DNA from: UBA2029 sp037447125
GTDB lineage: Bacteria; Chloroflexota; Anaerolineae; Aggregatilineales; Aggregatilineaceae
Assembly (NCBI GenBank): GCA_037447125.1
Contig: JBBIHG010000085.1
Span: 1-14,264, forward strand
Direction: 5' to 3'
Length of the DNA: 14,264 nucleotides
Within the stretch, counting starts at the first letter, position 1. The number at the start of each line of letters is the position of its first letter. The position numbers and the translations under genes were made by a program. Below are positions 7,133-14,264 of this stretch, in pieces. The notes under the pieces were generated by a model. It was not told where the DNA came from. It did not search any database and worked only from the letters and a program-made list of their open reading frames with translations.

Positions 7133-8836
7133 ATGACCACACGCGATCCACTCTTCCCGGAAACAAACTCGGACAGCCTGGACGACTGGTTCCCGCGCGG
7201 GGCGCTGGCCGCACCGGGGGCGCCCACAGCCGGCCAACGGCTGGGCGTGGTCGTCGGCGGCTCGCTCAGCCGCGGGCTGGACATCAAGCTCGATCCGCAG
7301 ACGGCCATCGAAGACCTGGCCGTCGGGCGCTACGTGGTCGTGCGCGGGCGCTCCAAGCGCTTCTTCTGCATGATCACCGACGTGCTGCTCGACGCGACCA
7401 ACCCGGCCATCCGCAGCGATCCGCCCGACCTGGGCGATGCCTTCCTGCGCGACGTGTACAACGGCACGGCGGCCTTCGGCACCGTCCATGTTGCCCCCAT
7501 GCTCAGCATTGACGAGGGCAGCGACGAGCCAAAGCCGGTGCGCACCATCCCCAGCCATTTCACGGCGGTCGAGATCGCCTCGGCGCAGGACGTGGACGAC
7601 GTGTTCGGCCAGGAAGACGCCACCCACTTCCATATTGGCGCGCCGCTGGAACTGGAGGACACGCGCGTCCACCTCGACCTGCGCCGCCTGGTGGAGCGCT
7701 CGGTGGGCGTCTTCGGCAAGAGCGGCACGGGCAAGAGCTTCCTGACGCGCATCCTGCTGGCCGGGATCATCAAGAACGACGCGGCGGTGACGCTCATCTT
7801 CGACATGCACAACGACTATGGCTGGGCAGTTAAGACGGAGAGCGGGACGCAGGCCAAGGGTCTCAAGCAGTTGTTCGGGGGGCGGGTCGTCATCTTCACC
7901 CTGGACGAAGACGCGACGCGCCGGCGCGGAGCCACCTACGATCACGTGGTCACCATCGGCTACGACGACATCGAGCCGGAAGACCTGGCCATGCTTAAGA
8001 CCACGCTCGATCTGTCCGACGCCATGATTGACGCCGCCTACGAGCTGCACAAGCTGTGGGGCAGGGGCTGGATCGGCGCGCTGATCGCCGCCGACGCGGA
8101 GACGCTCGAGCTGCTCAAGGCCCAGCTTGCCGCCAGCTATGTCTCGGTGCTGGCCCTCAAGCGGCGCGTGCAGCGCTTCGAGCGCTACGGTTTCCTCAAG
8201 CCGCACGCCCTCGAAGACTCCGCCAGGCGCATTCTGGAATACATTGAGAGCCGCAAGAGCGTTGTGCTGGAGTTCGGGGGGTATGGCAAGGCACTCGAAG
8301 CATACATCCTGGTCGCCAACTACCTGACGCGCCGCCTGCACGAGATGTACGTGGATCGCGTCGAGAAGGCGCTGGGCGATGCTGCCCACGAGCCGCCGCA
8401 ACTGCTGATCACCATCGAGGAAGCGCACAAGTTCCTCGACCCGCAGATCGCCCGCCAGACCATCTTCGGCGTCATCGCCCGCGAGCTGCGCAAGTACAAC
8501 GTCACCCTGCTGATCGTAGACCAGCGGCCCAGCGGCATTGACGAGGAGGTGATGAGCCAGATTGGGACGCGCGTCACCGCCCTGCTCGACAACGAGCGCG
8601 ACATCGCCGCTGTGCTGACCGGCGTCAGCGGCGCGGGCGGGCTGCGCGAAGTGCTGGCCCGGCTGGACACGCGCCAGCAGGCGCTGATCCTGGGCCACGC
8701 CGTGCCCATGCCGGTCGTGGTCAAGACGCGCGATTACGACAGTGACTTCTACGCCAGCGTCAGCCCGGCCAGCGCCCAGGACACGGCGAAGCCCAGCGTC
8801 GCGCCGACCGACCGCGAGTCGCGCCGGCTGCGCTGA
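7133..8836 (+). CDS. herA: HerA-type hexameric DNA translocase ATPase
   Basis: This 567-residue ATPase belongs to the HerA/FtsK branch (DUF87 plus HAS-barrel). HerA forms a hexamer that pumps DNA and activates NurA during end resection. Residues about 35-140 form the N-terminal barrel ('LGVVVGGSLSRGLDIKL'). Walker A is G195-K-S-G-T-G-K-S202. The family's post-Walker-A strand 'IFDMHNDYGW' is at 222-231 (D-P-H-G-E-Y in many homologues). Walker B is 'LLITIEEAHKFLDP' with E429/E430, followed by 'VTLLIVDQRPSGIDEEVMSQIGTRV', the sensor and arginine-rich region. Residues about 250-400 hold the helical insert. The last 25 residues are Ser/Pro/Arg-rich and probably disordered. GAGGAA at 7120-7125 supports the start. 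The gene follows the small 6484 gene by 37 bases and ends in a strong hairpin. All catalytic motifs look intact. Confidence 0.92.
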   Translation: MTTRDPLFPETNSDSLDDWFPRGALAAPGAPTAGQRLGVVVGGSLSRGLDIKLDPQTAIEDLAVGRYVVVRGRSKRFFCMITDVLLDATNPAIRSDPPDLGDAFLRDVYNGTAAFGTVHVAPMLSIDEGSDEPKPVRTIPSHFTAVEIASAQDVDDVFGQEDATHFHIGAPLELEDTRVHLDLRRLVERSVGVFGKSGTGKSFLTRILLAGIIKNDAAVTLIFDMHNDYGWAVKTESGTQAKGLKQLFGGRVVIFTLDEDATRRRGATYDHVVTIGYDDIEPEDLAMLKTTLDLSDAMIDAAYELHKLWGRGWIGALIAADAETLELLKAQLAASYVSVLALKRRVQRFERYGFLKPHALEDSARRILEYIESRKSVVLEFGGYGKALEAYILVANYLTRRLHEMYVDRVEKALGDAAHEPPQLLITIEEAHKFLDPQIARQTIFGVIARELRKYNVTLLIVDQRPSGIDEEVMSQIGTRVTALLDNERDIAAVLTGVSGAGGLREVLARLDTRQQALILGHAVPMPVVVKTRDYDSDFYASVSPASAQDTAKPSVAPTDRESRRLR

Positions 8837-8886
8837 GGGCAGCCATCAGCAAAGCGGCAGGAGATCGCCGAGGCTGATTGCTGCCC
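8837..8886 (+). terminator. Compound hairpin directly after herA, probable terminator
   Basis: GGGCAGCCATCAGC (8837-8850) pairs with GCTGATTGCTGCCC (8873-8886) with one mismatch. The loop holds a second small stem, CGGC (8855-8858) with GCCG (8867-8870). The outer stem starts on the base after the herA stop codon. No T-run follows, so it may be a 3'-end stabiliser or a factor-dependent terminator instead of a classical intrinsic one. Confidence 0.55.
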
Positions 8887-8970
8887 GCCAGCAACGCCCC
8901 GGCCCTGTTGCTCGTATAGGTGATCAGAACCGTGTACTTTCCCTGAAGCGAGAATGAGAGGGATCCACCC

Positions 8971-9612
8971 ATGAATGAGAACATCACCCCGCCCAGGCCC
9001 GAAGACGTGGGCGAACACCTGGATGAGGACATCAAGCAGACAGTGCACGACTGGGCCGAGAACCCCGAGAAGAGCAAGTTCGAAGACCTGGACGAGCGCG
9101 TGGACGAGAAGCTGCGCCGCCGGGTAGCTGGCTGGGTCGGCGTTGCCGAAGACGCCGACTGGAAGACCATCGGCAGCAAGATGGACGCCAACACCCGCGA
9201 GGCCATCGGCGGCTGGGTCGGCGCCGAGCCTAGCGCGGACTGGGCCGAGATCAGCGGCAAGATGGAGAATCGCATCCGCCATGGGATCGCCAGGTTGGTG
9301 CGCGCCGAGCCGAAACCGGCCCCCGAAGCCAAGCCCGCTGAACCGGCATGGTCGGACATTGGCGCGAAGATCGAGCGCGACGTGCGCGGCTGGGTCGGCC
9401 ATCTGGTTGGCGCCGGAAAGGACGCCGACTGGAAGACCGTCGGCAACAAGGTGGCAGGCCACGTGCGCTCCGCCTTTGACAAGATGGCCAAGTCCACCCG
9501 GAAGAAAGAAGGCGAGGAGCCTTACTCGCCGCCCGCGCGCATCGCCATTGAGGGTGAGGAAGACCAGCCCCCGGCGGTTGCGTCGGAAAAGCCAGCCGAG
9601 CCGCGGGAGTAG
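8971..9612 (+). CDS. Unrecognised charged protein with about five 27-residue Trp-Gly repeats
   Basis: I do not recognise this 213-residue protein. It is soluble, highly charged and has no signal peptide or membrane helix. Its core (about 18-175) is made of repeats of roughly 27 residues with the pattern 'hxxxhRxxhxxWVGxxxxxDWxxIGxK'. Examples are 'RRRVAGWVGVAEDADWKTIG', 'TREAIGGWVGAEPSADWAEI' and 'DVRGWVGHLVGAGKDADWKT'. One unit contains a Pro/Ala/Lys insert ('EPKPAPEAKPAEPAW'). The last 40 residues are Lys/Glu/Pro-rich and likely disordered. Bases 9151-9180 and 9421-9450 match at 28 of 30 positions, showing DNA-level duplication. GAGAGGGA just upstream of ATG 8971 is a good ribosome-binding site. 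The repeats probably form short helices that pack together. A role with the upstream herA is possible but the hairpin at 8837 argues for a separate transcript. Confidence 0.8.
   Translation: MNENITPPRPEDVGEHLDEDIKQTVHDWAENPEKSKFEDLDERVDEKLRRRVAGWVGVAEDADWKTIGSKMDANTREAIGGWVGAEPSADWAEISGKMENRIRHGIARLVRAEPKPAPEAKPAEPAWSDIGAKIERDVRGWVGHLVGAGKDADWKTVGNKVAGHVRSAFDKMAKSTRKKEGEEPYSPPARIAIEGEEDQPPAVASEKPAEPRE
9151..9450 (+). repeat. Internal duplication inside the 8971 gene
   Basis: The 30-base blocks at 9151-9180 and 9421-9450 differ at only two positions and encode DADWKTIGSK and DADWKTVGNK. They are the closest pair among the five protein repeats, 270 bp (ten times 27 bp) apart. Confidence 0.7.
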
Positions 9613-9625
9613 CCTACGGATTTGC

Positions 9626-9726
9626 TGACCTCACCCCCAGCCTCGCTAGGCTCGGCTTGCCCCCTCTCCGTTTACGGAGAGGGGGCGGCGAAGCCCGCGT
9701 CAAGGGGCCGAGACGGGGTGAGGTCA
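9626..9726 (+). repeat. Palindromic intergenic repeat, copy 3
   Basis: This 101-bp unit begins TGACCTCACCCCC (9626-9638) and ends GGGGTGAGGTCA (9715-9726), perfect inverted ends. Its core is a nearly loop-free hairpin, CCCCCTCTCCGT (9660-9671) with ACGGAGAGGGGG (9674-9685). The left half closely matches the copy at 2198. It lies 13 bases after the stop of the 8971 gene and could act as its terminator by virtue of the core hairpin. No reading frame is apparent. Confidence 0.8.
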
Positions 9727-9738
9727 ACCAGGGCGCGG

Positions 9739-9811
9739 TATACTGTCTGATAGGTTTTGCACGCGCCCATCCTCCTCCGGCGTGGAAGGCCTGCGCGATG
9801 TGCGGTACACT
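9739..9811 (+). promoter_or_regulatory. Two possible -10 boxes upstream of the kinase gene
   Basis: TATACT (9739-9744) and TACACT (9806-9811) both resemble good -10 boxes, but neither has a convincing -35 at 16-18 bases (the best for the second is TGGAAG at 9783-9788). If TACACT is used, transcripts start near 9818, about 11 bases before ATG 9829. That would exclude the TTG at 9757 as the start codon. Confidence 0.35.
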
Positions 9812-9828
9812 TGCCCGCGACCGACCGC

Positions 9829-12800
9829 ATGGCCATCCATGCGCCGCCCCACGACGCGACCGGAGCGATGACCGCCAACGACCTGCCACCTGTCCCACAG
9901 ACTGGAGTTCCCGCGCTGGCCCTGCCGCCAGACCAGGAGCAGCGGCTGTTGGCCCGCCGGCGCAAGGAGGATCAGCATGACCCCTTCGCCAGCGACCCAG
10001 ACGACGCGATCCGGCGTCTGGGGCGGCTGGCGCTGCGCCGCGAGGTCCCGCACCCTTACGACTACCTGGCGCTGGGCGATCTGTGCGCGCGGCGTTCGCT
10101 GATCGAAGGCGAGCGGCGGCTGTTAGTCTTCTACGCGGGCAAGACGCTTTACGCCTACCGGCGCGCCGCCGAGCTGGCCGGGCCGGAAAGCTCCGAGCGC
10201 GACCTGGCGCACCTGGCCTACGACGCCTACGTAGGCTGGCTGCTGCGCGTGGCGCGCGCCGCGCCCACCCGCCGCAACATCGCTGTGGCGCTGTGGGCGG
10301 TCGCCGAGGCCGATGCCCAGAAGCGCGCTGGCAGCCTGCGCGACGAGGCGCAGGTGCTGGCGCTGTGGTACGTCTCACCGCCACCGGGCGATAGCACCCC
10401 GCTGCCCGATCCCACGCCACCCCCCCATGAAGATCACGCCACGGCGATCTATCCCGAGGAACTGCCCACCCATGCCGGCGAAAGCCTGGAAGTGGGATCG
10501 GCGCTGCTGTCCATGGTCGTGCCGGAGCATGAGCTGGCCATCAACGAGACGCGCTCCGACAAGTCCGAGGTCTTCCGGCTGGAGCTGGAGCCGTCAGCGG
10601 CCAGCCCCGCACCCCTGGATGTGCTCGTGCCGCCCCTCCGCCGCAGAGACGGCGCCGACTTCGACTACGGCGACCGTATTGACGGGCGCTACGAGGTGGC
10701 CCAGGTGCTGCGCGGCGGCATGGGCATCGTCTACCTGTGCTACGACCACGAAGAGCGCCAGTCGGTCGCCATCAAGACGTTTCAGGCCCGGCTGCTGACC
10801 CACGAGACCGCCGTCGCCCGCTTCACGCAGGAAGCGCGCACCTGGATCATGCTCGAAAAGCACCGGCACATCGTCCAGGCGCGGCGCGTGCAGAAGTTCG
10901 AGGGCCGTCCGCACATTATCCTGGAGCACATCACCGGCCCCGAAGGACTTGGCCCCGACCTGCGCAGTTGGATTCGCCACAACCGCGTGGACCTGCGCCA
11001 GGCGCTGGACTTCGCCCTGCAGATCGCGCTGGGGATGCAGCACGCCGCCCGGCGCGTGCCCGGCCTGGTGCACCGCGACCTCAAACCGGCCAATATCCTC
11101 GTGCGCCACGACGGCATCGCCAAAGTGAGCGACTTCGGGCTGGTGCGCTCGATTGACCTCCAGCAGCCGCCGGAGGCGGGCGACGACAGCGACGAGCCCG
11201 CCCTGGCCGGGCTGACGCGGGTCGGCGCGGTGGTCGGCACGCCGCCCTATATGTCGCCGGAGCAGTGCCGCGCCGAGGCCGTGGACCCGCGCTCCGACAT
11301 CTACGCCTTCGGCTGCGTGCTGTTCGAGATGCTCACCGGGCGGGCCGTCTTCGACGCCAAGCTGCTCACCGAGTGGGTGCACGCTCACCTGAACCTGGCC
11401 CCGGCCTTTCCTGAGTCGGCAGCGGGCGTGCCCCAGCCGGTCAAAGACCTGGCGCTGGCCTGCCTGGCCAAAGACCCTGCCGCCCGTCCGCAGGCCTGGG
11501 CTGAAGTGGTGACGGCCCTGGCCGCGCTGATCGAGGAAGTGACCGGCGCGCCGCCCAGCTACGACCAGAACGGGCCGGAGCTGGAAGTCCGCGAGCTGAT
11601 GGACAAGGGCTACAGCCTGACCGAGCTGGGCTTCGCCGAAGAGGCGCTGGTCGCCTACCAGCGCGTGTTGGAGATCGAGCCGGAGTCGGCCTGGGCCTGG
11701 GCGCGCAAGGGGCGCACGCTGCGCCTGCTGGGCCGCTACGACGAAGCGCTGGCCGCCTATGACCGGGCGCTGGAACTGAATCCGCGCTTCGCCTGGGCCT
11801 GGACGGGCAAGGGCCAGGTGTTGGAGCGGCTTGGCAACCTGGAGCGGGCGCTGGCCGCCCACCAGACGGCCACCGGCTTGCAGCCCGGCAACGTCTGGGC
11901 CTGGTACAACCAGGCGGAGGCCCTCTATGCACGCCACGATTATGCCGGGGCGATGGGCGTGCTGGACCGCGCGCTGGAAGTGGACCCGCACCACGCCGAA
12001 AGCTGGGCCAAGCGCGGCCAGGTGCTGCGCGCCCTGGATCGCTACCCGGAGGCGCTCAACGCCTACAACCGCGCCCTCGAATTGAACCCGCCTTATGCCT
12101 GGGCCTGGAACGGCAAAGGGCTGGCCCTCAAGGCGTTGGGGCGACTGCCAGAGGCGCTCGAAGCGTTCGAGCGGGCGGCGCGCCACCAGCCCAACGAGGT
12201 CTGGCACTGGTACAACCAGGCTGAGATGCTCGTCGAGATGGGGCGCTACGCCGAGGCCCTGGCGCCCACCCAGCAGGCGACGCGCGTCGCGCCCGGCCAC
12301 GCCTACTCGTGGGCCAAGCTTGGCCAGGTGCTGCGCTACCTGGACCGCTACCCGGAGGCGCTGGCCGTCTACGACCAGGCTCTGACGCTCAAGCCCGACT
12401 ACGCCTGGGCGGTCAATGGCAAGGGGATCGTGCTGGAGCGGCTGGGTCGCTTTGAGGAGGCGCTGGCCATGTACCGTCGCGCCGCCGCGATCGCCCCTGG
12501 TGACGTGTGGCACTGGTACAACCAGGGCAACCTGCTCATCCTGCAGAACCGTTTCGCCGAGGCCATTCCCCTGCTGGAGCGCGCCACGGAGATCAGCCCC
12601 GATCACGCCCGCAGTTGGGCGCGCCTGGGCAATGCCTGTCGCCAGGCCGGGCGGCCCCGCGAGGCGCTCAAGCTGCTAGCGCGCGCGGTCGAGCTGGAGC
12701 CGGACTATGGCTGGGCCTGGAACGAGCGCGGCGTCACGCTCGAGGCGCTGCGCCGCCACGACGAAGCCGTGGCTGCCTACCAGCGCGCCGCCAGCACCGA

Positions 12801-13890
12801 GCCCGACAACCCGCTCTACTGGTACAACAAGGGCGATACGCTGGTGCTGCTCAAGCGCTATGGCGAGGCGATTGACGCCCTGCAACGCGCCCTGGAAGCC
12901 GACCCGCGCTACGTGCGCGCCTGGGCCAAGCAGGGCCAGGCCCTGCGCCGCCTGGGCCGCCATGAGGAGGCGCTGGCCAGCTACAGCCGCGCCGTCGAGC
13001 TGGCTCCTGACTACGCCTGGGCCTGGAACGGGCGCGGGCTGGCCCTCAGCGCGCTGGGTCGTCACGAGGAAGCGCTGGCCTGCTTCAAGCAGGCGGCGGC
13101 CTACCAGCCAGACGACGTGTGGTTCTGGTACAACCAGGCCGACGAGCTGATCGTCATGCACCGCTATGAGGACGCGCTCGCCCCGCTGGAGCGCGCGCTG
13201 CGCCTCAACCGCGATCACGCCGAAAGCTGGGGCAAGCGCGGGCAGGCGCTGCGCCGCCTGGGCCGCTACAAGGACGCCATCGTCGCCTATGATCGCGCGC
13301 TGCGACTGGAGCCGGGCTACGCCTGGGCCTGGAACGGGCGCGGGCTGGCCCTGGAAGCCCTGGGCCGCCGCGAAGAGGCGCTGATCTCCTACGAATGCGC
13401 CGCCCAGGAAGACCCGTCCACCGTGTGGTACTGGATCAATCAGGTCGAGCCGCTGCTGGCCCTGGGACGCAGCGAAGAGGCGCTGGCCGTGATTGACGCG
13501 GCGCTGACCCTCGCGCCGGAAAGCGACTCCGCCTGGGCGCGCAAGGGGCAGGTGCTGCGCCGGCTGGATCGCCACGAGGAAGCGCTGCCCGCCTACGACC
13601 GCGCGCTGAGCATCGCCCCCGACTACGGCTGGGCGTGGAACGGCAAGGGCCTGGCCTGCGCCGCGCTCGAACGGTGGGAGGAGGCGCTGGCCTGTTATGT
13701 GCGGGCCACGGAAGTGGCGCCGGGCGACGTGTGGTTCTGGCACAACCGGGGCGAGGCGCTGCTGCGCCTGGGGCGCTGGGACGAGGCGGTGAGCGCCTTC
13801 AGCCGCGCGCTGGAGATTGACCCGGCGCACCAGCCCTCGCGCGACAAGCGCACCGAGGCGCGCCGCCTGCTGGCCGGGGAAGACGAATGA
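9829..13890 (+). CDS. Soluble Hanks-type Ser/Thr protein kinase with 22 C-terminal TPRs
   Basis: This 1353-residue cytoplasmic protein joins three parts. Residues 1-284 are of unknown function: a helical stretch (about 40-165) with a TPR-like piece, then a Pro-rich and acidic linker. Residues about 285-565 form a eukaryotic-type Ser/Thr kinase: glycine loop 'LRGGMGIVYL', catalytic lysine K316 in 'VAIK', 'HRDLKPANIL' (H415-R-D417), D435-F-G, 'GTPPYMSPEQ' and 'RSDIYAFGCVLFEMLTGR'. All catalytic residues are present; the first glycine of the GxGxxG loop is leucine. Residues 589-1336 are 22 TPRs of 34 residues, a superhelical scaffold for binding proteins. There is no membrane helix, unlike PknB-type kinases. 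No start codon has a good ribosome-binding site: ATG 9829 is chosen, ATG 9868 is possible, and TTG 9757 is less likely. An FHA-domain gene follows after 13 bases. Substrates are unknown. Confidence 0.9.
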   Translation: MAIHAPPHDATGAMTANDLPPVPQTGVPALALPPDQEQRLLARRRKEDQHDPFASDPDDAIRRLGRLALRREVPHPYDYLALGDLCARRSLIEGERRLLVFYAGKTLYAYRRAAELAGPESSERDLAHLAYDAYVGWLLRVARAAPTRRNIAVALWAVAEADAQKRAGSLRDEAQVLALWYVSPPPGDSTPLPDPTPPPHEDHATAIYPEELPTHAGESLEVGSALLSMVVPEHELAINETRSDKSEVFRLELEPSAASPAPLDVLVPPLRRRDGADFDYGDRIDGRYEVAQVLRGGMGIVYLCYDHEERQSVAIKTFQARLLTHETAVARFTQEARTWIMLEKHRHIVQARRVQKFEGRPHIILEHITGPEGLGPDLRSWIRHNRVDLRQALDFALQIALGMQHAARRVPGLVHRDLKPANILVRHDGIAKVSDFGLVRSIDLQQPPEAGDDSDEPALAGLTRVGAVVGTPPYMSPEQCRAEAVDPRSDIYAFGCVLFEMLTGRAVFDAKLLTEWVHAHLNLAPAFPESAAGVPQPVKDLALACLAKDPAARPQAWAEVVTALAALIEEVTGAPPSYDQNGPELEVRELMDKGYSLTELGFAEEALVAYQRVLEIEPESAWAWARKGRTLRLLGRYDEALAAYDRALELNPRFAWAWTGKGQVLERLGNLERALAAHQTATGLQPGNVWAWYNQAEALYARHDYAGAMGVLDRALEVDPHHAESWAKRGQVLRALDRYPEALNAYNRALELNPPYAWAWNGKGLALKALGRLPEALEAFERAARHQPNEVWHWYNQAEMLVEMGRYAEALAPTQQATRVAPGHAYSWAKLGQVLRYLDRYPEALAVYDQALTLKPDYAWAVNGKGIVLERLGRFEEALAMYRRAAAIAPGDVWHWYNQGNLLILQNRFAEAIPLLERATEISPDHARSWARLGNACRQAGRPREALKLLARAVELEPDYGWAWNERGVTLEALRRHDEAVAAYQRAASTEPDNPLYWYNKGDTLVLLKRYGEAIDALQRALEADPRYVRAWAKQGQALRRLGRHEEALASYSRAVELAPDYAWAWNGRGLALSALGRHEEALACFKQAAAYQPDDVWFWYNQADELIVMHRYEDALAPLERALRLNRDHAESWGKRGQALRRLGRYKDAIVAYDRALRLEPGYAWAWNGRGLALEALGRREEALISYECAAQEDPSTVWYWINQVEPLLALGRSEEALAVIDAALTLAPESDSAWARKGQVLRRLDRHEEALPAYDRALSIAPDYGWAWNGKGLACAALERWEEALACYVRATEVAPGDVWFWHNRGEALLRLGRWDEAVSAFSRALEIDPAHQPSRDKRTEARRLLAGEDE
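11695..13836 (+). repeat. Seven tandem 306-bp units, each encoding three TPRs
   Basis: Units begin at 11695, 12001, 12307, 12613, 12919, 13225 and 13531 with no insertion or deletion in 2142 bp. In each, TPR A opens (A/S)WAxxGQxLR, TPR B opens AWNGKGLALxALGR, and TPR C opens xWYNQAExL. One degenerate TPR (11593-11694) precedes the array. An identical run of about 35 bases recurs at 13012 and 13318, exactly 306 bp apart, marking a recent unit duplication. The repeat is coding, inside the kinase gene. Confidence 0.92.
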
Positions 13891-13903
13891 GGGGGAATGG
13901 GGC

Positions 13904-14264
13904 ATGAGCGTCACCGAGATTCTGATCGCCCTGATGAGCGGCCCCCAGGACGGGGCGATGCTGATGTTTGAGACGTTCCTGGACTCCGGCAAGCCGGCGG
14001 AGATCACCTTCGGGCGGCGCGAAGACTGCGACGTTTGCCTGAGCTACGACAGCCAGGTGTCGCGCGAGCACGCCGTGCTCAGCTATGACGGCGAGAGGTT
14101 CTGGCTGGAGGACACGCACAGCACCAACGGGACGTATGTCGGCGAGGAGAAGATCACGGGGCGCACGGAGGTCGCGCCGGGGCAGTTGTTCCGCGTCGGG
14201 CGGACGTGGCTGCGCATCGAGCCGCTGCCGACCGTGCTGGCCGCGGAGGATGACTTGCCGTTTT
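13904..14264 (+). CDS. FHA-domain protein (5' part; runs off the window)
   Basis: The frame is open from ATG 13904 to the window end, giving 120 residues so far. Residues about 12-107 form a forkhead-associated (FHA) domain, which binds phospho-threonine peptides. The conserved contacts are all visible: G37-R38 in 'ITFGRREDCDV', S53-R-E-H56 in 'QVSREHAVL', and 'DTHSTNGTYV' with N75-G76. After 'GRTWLRIEPLP' an acidic linker begins and the frame continues, so another domain may follow beyond the window. The gene starts 13 bases after the kinase stop codon, with a G-rich run (GGGGGAATGGGG) as ribosome-binding site, so it is co-transcribed. It is the obvious reader of phosphorylations made by the kinase, possibly binding the kinase's own phospho-threonines; this is inference from family pairing. 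No signal peptide is present. Confidence 0.9.
   Translation, partial: MSVTEILIALMSGPQDGAMLMFETFLDSGKPAEITFGRREDCDVCLSYDSQVSREHAVLSYDGERFWLEDTHSTNGTYVGEEKITGRTEVAPGQLFRVGRTWLRIEPLPTVLAAEDDLPF

Noticed and set aside
9757..9828. TTG at 9757 as start of the kinase
   Set aside because: No ribosome-binding site, the extra 24 residues are not protein-like, and the TACACT box at 9806 lies inside the extension.
9964..9979. AAGGAGG followed by ATG at 9977 as a start codon
   Set aside because: The ATG is out of frame with the kinase and its frame soon closes. The in-frame protein upstream continues smoothly, so this is a chance match.
9657..9980. Small open frame across copy 3 of the repeat
   Set aside because: It crosses the repeat and the kinase start in another frame and has no homologous look or translation signal.
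11695..13836. The 306-bp periodicity as satellite DNA or a CRISPR-like array
   Set aside because: The period is explained by in-frame TPR triplets; units diverge mainly as expected for coding DNA and there are no short identical repeats with unique spacers.

Overview
The window looks like a piece of a high-GC bacterial chromosome, most likely from the Chloroflexota (Anaerolineae-like). That placement is an inference. It rests on base composition, the styles of the peptide transporter and the Ser/Thr kinase-TPR protein, a NurA-HerA pair in a bacterium, and the short palindromic intergenic repeats. All convincing genes lie on the + strand. I see no rRNA, tRNA, CRISPR array, transposase or phage gene.

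Layout. (1) Positions 1-455 are non-coding: the end of a palindromic repeat, a possible promoter and a leader. (2) 456-4409 is a peptide-type ABC importer: a secreted solute-binding protein, a strong terminator, a palindromic repeat, a fresh promoter, then two permeases of the DppB and DppC type. No ATPase gene is present. (3) 4410-4734 holds a terminator, a short inverted repeat and a very clear sigma70-type promoter. (4) 4735-8836 is a DNA-end-processing cluster: nurA, a small conserved-looking protein that may be a stand-alone barrel partner, and herA. Between nurA and the small gene sits a 488-bp cassette: a GxxExxY (PD-(D/E)XK-fold) gene flanked by inverted repeat arms. A shorter ORF-less member of the same repeat family lies upstream of nurA, so nurA is bracketed by two copies. 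(5) 8971-9612 is an unrecognised charged protein built from about five 27-residue repeats. (6) 9626-9726 is a second full copy of the palindromic repeat. (7) 9829-13890 is a very large soluble Hanks-type Ser/Thr protein kinase with 22 TPRs, 21 of which form seven perfect 102-residue (306-bp) triplets. (8) 13904 to the window end is the start of an FHA-domain protein in the same operon.

How the genes may work together. The importer brings peptides into the cell and must borrow ATPases from elsewhere. NurA (nuclease) and HerA (hexameric ATPase/translocase) are known partners in DNA end resection, and the small gene is placed as a third component. The kinase and the FHA protein form a phospho-threonine signalling pair, with the TPR superhelix as the likely docking scaffold. 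The most unusual signals are the GxxExxY cassette inside the nurA-herA cluster, the small middle protein, the strict triplet periodicity of the TPR array and the repeat protein at 8971.
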